Shown one piece after another: positions 38,501 to 47,500 of a stretch of 64,000 nt of DNA. Each line of letters begins with the position of its first letter. The first letter of the stretch is position 1. The translations under genes and the position numbers were made by a program. The stretch comes from Nautilus pompilius (taxonomy: Eukaryota > Mollusca > Cephalopoda > Nautilida > Nautilidae). Below the pieces are notes generated by a model that was given only the letters and a program-made list of their open reading frames with translations, was not told the origin of the DNA and searched no databases. The stretch covers positions 2,470,001 through 2,534,000 of the forward strand of contig JACATO010002451.1 in NCBI GenBank assembly GCA_018389105.1. Direction: 5' to 3'.

Positions 38501-41500
38501 CCAAGTCCAACAACCATCACATCTGGGTCCTGGTCAAACAAACTTGCTGCAATCTGGTCTGCAGCTAAACAGCTCATGGCAAATAATCCTATTCCCTGGG
38601 TATTTTACTAGTAAAGTATAATACTAATTTAGTTAAATTAACAGCATCTTAAACTTAATTCATAGGAGCAGGGCTTTCATGTATTTATGGGAATGTACAA
38701 AAACTAAATAAAACTAGTTGTGTACATTAGGAAATAATTAAAGATTATACATTAGATTTTGGAGGATGTTGTTATATAAAAATGTTTGTTGCCAAATCTT
38801 CTGTTGCTGCTAATGATGATGGAACAGTTGGCCTTAATAACCAAGAACAGCTATTTACACTTACATGTGCACATCTGAGGGTGTGAGTTTGTTTTGTCTA
38901 TGAAGTAGGTAGCATAACCTGGTGTTCAGCCAACTTAATACCTACACTAGCAGAACCAGAATCCTAGAAAGCAGTTGGTAAACAACTAGGTACCTACTCC
39001 CTGCTAGTGAAACAAAACTTAAGGTTTTCACCCCACCCAGGAACTGAATCTGCACCCCCTCTATTTACTGAAGAATGCATTTGGTTCTGTGCTATCCCCA
39101 AATGACTAAGTTCTAATCCAGAATAAATTTACATTATTTTTGTGAGCTCTCTCCCTGCATCTTCATCTTGTACTCTTCCCATCATATTTCTCTCACTCCC
39201 TGCTACCAAATATGCTCAGCCTGTCTTATCGCTGCTCTTATGATGAACATGACCAGCTAGTCAACTGTTGCACATCTCTATTATACTTTCTTCATCACTG
39301 GCCTACACATCTGTAAAGGCCTGTCTAAACATGTACATGCAATAAAGTGTATAGTTTTGTTATTTCAAAATACAGTAAATATTACCACCTATGAACCTCT
39401 TTGGTCATTTTATGATTCAAATAATTTCTCATTAAGTCGACAAAGGACAAGATTAGGTACTGCTTGTTGCCTGAGCATTTATGTGCAAAAGTTCCATTAA
39501 TGTTCTGTTCTAAATTAGGTCTATAACAAATAATAACCTAAATAATGACCAACCAAAGCCATCTGTATACCAGTTAACAGCTCTTATCAGATGCTTGCTA
39601 CCTTTTTAATTAAATTAAATCCACTCCAGATAGATGTCTACCTTAAATGATCTATATGGCAAATATCTCAAAATCCAAAAATAGAGATAATCAGATAAAA
39701 ACAAGACTTTATATATCACATTTTCAGAATAACTTTCAGCACTTCCTTTAATTCTATTTAATTACTATGTTATGCTGAAATTAATTGCAATTTTTTAAAA
39801 TAGATTTTACTGTTCAATAACTAGATAGGTACTGATAAGTCTAGTTCTACCAGCCAGTGATGTGTTGCCTTTTTAAATGCATAATTTGCACTAGGTTTTG
39901 TTTGTCTGTTTTGTTATTTAAATTGTCTTGTTTCTTCAGGTCGGTACATGTTCGGTGAACTTGTTATGGGGAACATGAGAACGCCACGTTTTGATCTTGC
40001 TGGGCCGCACTGTGTACGATTTTTCTATTACGCATGGGATGTGGCAAATAAAGGACTGGTAGTGAATGTTGTTGAGCACCTGGAAAATGGATCTTCTCTG
40101 TCCAGGGAGCTTTGGCATCTAGAACAGTATAACAAGGATCTTTGGAAGATGGCAAGCTTTGATCTACCAAAAGGGTCTTTTCAGATTGAATTTGTGTCAT
40201 TGATAATAAAGAAGGTAGCAGTTGATGATGTTCTGGTCAGGCCAGGTAGCTGTGAGAGCTTAGGTGAGATAATGTTACAGTTCCTTAACGAATAACCTTC
40301 AGATTGTCTATAAGAAATCCTAGTTACCTGCCTGAAATAAGTGTATTATTTGGACTTCAAAAAAACTCATTCTATTTTTCTTGTCATGACGGTAGTTAGA
40401 CAAATGTGGAAATCCACCAACCAGAAATATTTTCTGATCTTCGTTGCATTTTAGAGAATAAAATCTAAAGATTATTTTAATCAGTTACAAAAAAAAAAAA
40501 GATGCTATGCAAGGCAGCAGATCTTCAGTAGAACTGGAGCTATCTCAAAATAGATTTGTGCATGAAGATAATGTCAGGGACTAAATGCTGAAAGTATTTG
40601 TACTACTAAGAATTTTGCTATTAGAGAGGATTGTTTTACAGCAACAGTATTAATTAGAGGGGGTTAAGGATATATCTAAGGGTTAACAAAGTGATTGTAC
40701 TAAATGCATTGTGTATTAATGTGTAAATAGTGTGGAGAAAAACCTGACCTTGCTCTTTGCTGAATGGATGGAATGTTTTCAGGTTGTTTGAGTGGTGAAG
40801 CAGAGTGCAGAGGAGTTGGTAACAAAGTTTTGGATCAGTGTTTTCCAGAAGCCATCTGGTGCAATACAGTGGCTAACTGTCCATCAGGGCTGGATGAGCA
40901 GAACTGCACAGGTGAGCAAACATGAGTGCGATGAATTTCACTGTATAGGTATTTTCAGTTCTAAACTGTCACCTGCAGATCAGCAGAAATATGAAGCATT
41001 GAGATATTGCAGTTTAGCTTCTAATTAACAGATGATGATGGCTTATTGACTGGGTTTAGTTGAGATTGATCTCGTGTGTATTTAAGACAAGTCTAACAAC
41101 TCTTCTAGCAAGATATTGATCAGTAAAAGACCTAGAGATTATTTCTCTGTAATTGGGACAAAAATGACAAATGTTTTAATAAGTAAATTCAAGTATTTCT
41201 TGGCACATTACTGAAGAAGTACACGTAAAAGACTAGTTATTAGCTTTCCTATTCCATATTTGAAATTCTATAAATTTTAAGTCTTAATTATTTTTCTTTA
41301 AAAATAATACAAAACATCCTTCAATTTGTGAATAGGATTCCATTCCAACCCTGAAACTGTTTTTACATTCACTTTTGCAAAGAGAACTCTTTTGCCATCT
41401 TATATCCTTTAACTTTTTTTTTTAGACTGCAAATAAATACATTCATCTGATGCTAAAATCTTCAAACTTAGATTTTTTTTATAGCATAGTTTCATCTTTC

Positions 41501-44500
41501 TTATCCTTTCATTACAGTGCAGTTTCCTGAAAGCTGCTTTGTTTTCTCTTATTGTTATATTTACAAGGGGGGCTTGTAAAAAAAAAAAAAAAAAAGTCTA
41601 AGTCATAAAGTATTATAGTCAGATGAACAAAAGGCTGTTGCAGAAGGTGATGGGACATTTCACTTAGCTACAAGCACCAGCTTCTAACACTGCTAAACTT
41701 ACCAGCATAACCACAAGCTAGCTTCTGTACAGATGGAATAAATCATACGTGAAAATGAAGTTTCAATCAAAACTGTTCATTCCGAGAGTGAGAATTAACA
41801 ACAATAACATAGCCCACCCCTCCTTTTTTATTCTCTTCTTTAGATATCTAATCTGGTTGTGATGTGTACACCAGTATTGTTCTACTAATGCAGTTACAAA
41901 ATCTTGGTTTCCTGCTCATTTCAGCCACTTCTTACAAGTGCACATTTGACAACAGCGTGGTTTGTGGGCTGCAGCAGTATGGGAGAAATGATCCCAACTG
42001 GCTCATTGTCCCAGCTTCCTTCTACAAAAATTGGTTTGTGGATCACACGGTTCATAACTACTCTGGTGAGTTGCCATTCTGCTTATTTTGAGTTTTCTCT
42101 ACCTGACTTTGCTACAAAGGTAGACTGCATCTGTATATACATTGTTAAAATTTGATTTGTGATGTATAATTTCTTTCAAGGTTTATTTTCATATTTTCTC
42201 CTTCAAGCAAATTTTGAGATCTAAGCATGAAATTTAATGTAACTGTAAATGTGGTATTGGTTTTAATTAGCTTGTTACTACTGTGTAACCAGGTATGGTA
42301 GATAAGATGAGACATGTTGCAATTTTCTGTTTCTCTGTCTTTCAAGGTCGCCTTGCCTTTCTTGCTACCAGACATGTTTTAAGTGGTATGGCCAGAATGG
42401 TACTTGACCTACACTTGAGAGGAAAACAACACTGTCTAACATTTTATTTTCAAGTCAGTTCCACCAACTTCCTCAGAGTGAGTGCAGGTTTGCTCTTCCC
42501 TTGAACTACATCACACATTTTGCATCTTATTACCTATCAACTTTGAAATCTTGCTAAATCTCATGTAACTTGCACTGTACAGTATCTTTATCCCATCACA
42601 CTTTCATTATTGACATGAAGATGCTTCAATGCAGTTGTTTTCCCAGCTTTTATTTATGCAAAAAAAAAAAAGCTTTTGACAACCTGATTTTTCCATCTTT
42701 GCTTTAAAAAGATTATTACAAAAGATGCTTATAATTGTGATCTGGAAGGTTAAAGGGGTCAAGGCCAAAACTGAGGGATCATCAACAGTTTTGTTCTAAA
42801 TTAGCTATCCCCACACCAGATGAAGTTTTGGTCACACAATCAAGGGGGTGGACAACAGGGTAGCTGGAAGATCTGGTGTGGATAAATTTTCATATCTAAA
42901 TTGAAGGACCATCAAGTATAAAAACAAAGAAATTATGGTTTTGCTATACAAGATGTAGTGGCTAAATTACTGGACTACTAAAGTTGAGGACCTGAGTTTG
43001 ATCTATATTTACTTAGTTTGAGAATGGCGTTTTCTCACTTTTCTTTAATGGCTAATTATAATTAGCATCACTATTCTATATTTCAAGATTATATGCTTGG
43101 CTTCTGTTAATTGTTATGCTGTACATTATAGTTAACCAGCTTATTTTCTTTTATAAAGCACAGTTTTAGTTTAATAAAACTTTTCTTCTGGAAGGTGAGC
43201 CTAAAGGAGTCACATGGTCAGGTGCATGCCCTTTGGAACTTTACTATACCCCGCACTCATGGTTGGACAAAGGCCCAACTAACCCTGCCATCACTACAAT
43301 CTGCCCAACTGTGGTACGATGCTATTGGTCAACCAGCAGATTCAACAGTATATCCATTTATTGCATTGGATGACATCTCAATCATCAGAGGACAGTGTGG
43401 CAATCTTAGTAAGATTTTTTAATTATTAAATAATTTAAATATTTATGGTAAACAGCAGCTACTGTTTAAATTGCTATTTTGTATTTCATGCATTTTCAGT
43501 GTCACTTACTGTGTTCTTTAAATCCTACACCTGAGAATTGAAGGGATTTTGGTGCAACTAAATACTGGTCAGGAAAAGGATGATAAATTCTGAATAAATA
43601 AAAATTAGAGGTATCAAACAGTTTTCATGGCTACTGTACATGTCTGTGATAGAATCTGAGTCATGATATCTGGTTTTCCAAAAGTTATACCTATTAAGAC
43701 CTATGTTTGTATGGCTAATAATACATTAGACTTGTAATAATTCAGTACTTTCACATTTATTGAAGTGGAAATCCGTATCTTGGTAAGTCTCCACAATAGG
43801 GTAAAAAAAACGGAAACAACTTAGATCATGATGAAAGAGTTTAGTGCAAATAGCTGCCTTGTTTGTTTTTTAAGCCACTGTATATAGGAAAAAGATAATT
43901 TTTCTTTCTTTTTTAAAGAGCAAATGTAAAATTAAATGAAGTATTTATTGTCATAGATATGCTTTTTGTTTGTTTTTAAAAATGATAAATACATCTACTT
44001 TCAGCATGTTTAGATACTTGGACTCCATGTGCTTCAGAAAATCAGTGTACACCGATTAACTCCCTTTGCAATCGGAAAGTTGACTGTATGGATGAGAGTG
44101 ATGAAGCCAATTGTAGTGAGTTGCTTTACGTTATTAATCTCGTGCCAAATAAAGGGAATAAATTCTAATATTATCATCGAGCACTCTATTGTTTGAGATG
44201 TCTGAAACAACAAAAGTTTAGTGTTTAAAGCAAATTTATTATTAAAAACGGAATTTATTGTACCTTCACAAACCCCATTAGTAAGTATCCTAAATAATGT
44301 TAAAAATAACAAACAAACAATTATGTGGACCTCATAATTTACAAACAAATTTATTTATTCCCTTTTATATATAGATATATAAAAAGAAATTGTCATGTTT
44401 TCAGACAAAATGAAAATATTGAGTTACTGATACTCCTTTGTTCAGCTTTATATACAGAAGATGCTTTTTAGTATACTCCCAAAAATCCACTGAAAAGATC

Positions 44501-47500
44501 AGTTATACAAGCAATTCTGATTATTAGAATTAGGCTTTTTTTCTTTCTTCCTTAAAGTTTACTCCACAGATGCCTTGTGTAAATTGCTAAATTTTTAAAT
44601 GGTAATTAGCAAAAACTAATTATTTTCCATTTTAAAATTGTGCAAGATGGAGGGATGGAGAAATTACAGCTTTCAGCTGTTGTAGGACAGAAAATTATAT
44701 GAATTTCAGATGAACTAAAGAAGCAAACACACCTATACTACTCTAGAAATATTTAACTATTTTTTAAAAAATAAACAACACACAATTTCACCATTAGAAA
44801 ATTAGATGGTCCTTGCTGAGGTGTGTTTAATATGAACAGTATTCATTGTAGAATTTCAAGAGGACAGGGAGCTAAATGTTAAATAAGGGACTGCAAAGCA
44901 GTTGAAATTAGAGGTAGCTTGACATTTAAAAGCAAACTTTTACCAGAAAAATATACCATAAAAATTACTACAGAATCTTTATAGTTTTATTTCTGTCTTT
45001 TATAATTCAATAATTCAATATGGTAAAATGTAATTTAGAATGTAGAGTTAGCAAACTGATTCTTGCTTTATAATAACAGCAAGATGTATTTTTTCTTTTA
45101 AAAAATCAGATTTATTAGGATAATGAAGAATGGATCAATGTTCTTAATTATGGTTTCTGAAAGCTGGTGAACTTAACTGGGAAAGTTAAATATGTAAAAC
45201 CTTGAACAGATTATTTTTGATTTTATTATTATATTTATAACAAGCACTGAACTCTAATCCTTGCTCTGCTCACAGATACCTTGTGGTGTGTTGTACTGTA
45301 TTTTCACATCTGTAAACTAAAACTAATTTTAAAAGAAGAAAGAAATAGTTTATTTAAATAAAGGAATCTTGACTGAGTTTTATTGTGACAGATTTTTTGA
45401 CCATATGGTAGTAAGATTGTACCCTCTGTCAATGATGATAGATCACTTTCTCTATACAGGTCTTTGCAAAAGAACTGCTGGAAGGAAAGATACTGTGAAA
45501 CATTTTTAAAAGTTGCTCAAATTTATAGGATTCACCCATCACTAGAAATTGTACTAATCTAAATTTTGTGTACAAGAGTGAGAACATGAATACTCCAAGG
45601 TTTAACAGAAAATCTGCAGCTTCTCTCACATTATTTCATGCTACAGATAAGATGGGTTACATTTAAAGAGAAATTATATATTTATTGTTAAAAAACAAAA
45701 ACAAACTACTTTATTAGTTTTGGATTTCTATTAAAGCAATGCTTTTTTTTTTTTTTAAAAGATTTTTTTGGTTATATATTAGTAAAAAATTTCCTTTTAG
45801 ACCAATTCAAGTAAATGATCAGAGTATTACAAACAATTTTTTTTCTTTTAATTAAAGAATGCACCTCTAGTGAATTCAAATGTGGGTCTGGGAGGTGTTT
45901 ATCATCCACCAACATTTGTAATGGACGAAAAGACTGTTTAGATGAAAGTGATGAGGCAAACGTTTGTGGTAAGTAGGCCAGTTATTTGAAGACTTTGATA
46001 ATCAGATCTACGCACATGTAGCAAATATTTAAAATAGTTATGAAGTACATTTGTTGCTTTTTTAAAAAAAAAGACAGACTCTAGATAGATAGATAAAGAC
46101 GGTATCATGGTACAGCTTGTGGTTGGTAACTCACCGGAATTTTAAAAATTTTATCTTGGGCAAATGTTAAAATCTTTTATTTAATTGTTGTGAAATTTTG
46201 AAGTATTCATGAATAGATGAAAAAAAAAATGGAACGAGAAGATTTTTGTTTGTTCTGATTTAAGATTCTTCAAGAAAAGTGACCTGTGACTTTGAACAAC
46301 CATTTGCCTGTGGTTATGCAATATCTGGCTCGGCCTTCAAATGGATTCGGAAGAGTGGGTCAACAGATTCTGTAGAAACTGGACCAAATTCAGATCACAC
46401 TCTGGGAAACTCTAATGGTAACAAATTTCAGTGCACAAACTTTCAATGTAATACCTAATGTATGTGTGATACGTGCTTATGCTACTTTTATATTATGTTT
46501 GTTAATAATAATAATAAGTTGTTAGTTTTTTTTTTTTAATTCCTCCCTTGTACAAAAAAAAAATAAATAAAAGTAGGAAAAAATGCTGGGAGAAAGTGTT
46601 TTAGTTATTAGTGTACTTTTTACACTAAGTCTGGAGAAACTGCTGAACAAGTCTGCTTGCTGAAATCTATAGACAAACTCTTTGAGAGAAAAAGGTATTT
46701 CTTTTAGGAAAATAGGAAGGAAATCTAAATGAGTACATTGGCCTGCACATTTTCCTGTCACTAGCTATCTTTTTTTTTGTTGTTGCTTTGGATTGAATCT
46801 AGTTGGATTCCTTACCACCCTATTTAAATAGGAGCCTTTATTGAACTGTTCTACGTTTTATTAATACAAATTTTATTTTAGGGCATTACATGTACACTGA
46901 AGCATCATACGGTGAAGAGGGCGACCTGACTTTCCTTTCATCTTCACCATTCACAATTTCATCAAATAGCAGTCTTAGATTTTTTTACCATATGCATGGA
47001 GATGGGATGGGAACTTTGAACGTGACCGTGAAGAAGATGCATCAGTCTCAAAATGAGGATGATTTGGCATGGAGTCGCAGCTCTAATCAGGGTGACAAGT
47101 GGCATTCAGCATGCCTCAACCTAACCCTGTCCAACCAGAGCCTGTCTGTCATATTTGTTGCTGTTAGAGGAGGTACCTTTAAAGGTGATATGGCTGTTGA
47201 CGACATCAAACTTTACCCTGAAGACTGTTCTAGTAAGAAATAATCTTTTGTAGCTTATTCTTGTGTAAAAAAAAAAAAAATTCTCTAGGCATAGAAATTT
47301 ATTTTACATGCTCTCAGCAGCCAGGGTACCAGTGTACTCAACTCTGGTAACTGGTTTATAGCACAAATTAACTATTTAACTTATATCTTAAGGATATGGT
47401 ACACCTGATAGCATTTTAACTTTCATTGATTTCTAAGTGCCATAAAATCTGAACATTATGCTTTGACTGAAGTATCCCATTTCTTGCTAGGACTTTTTAT

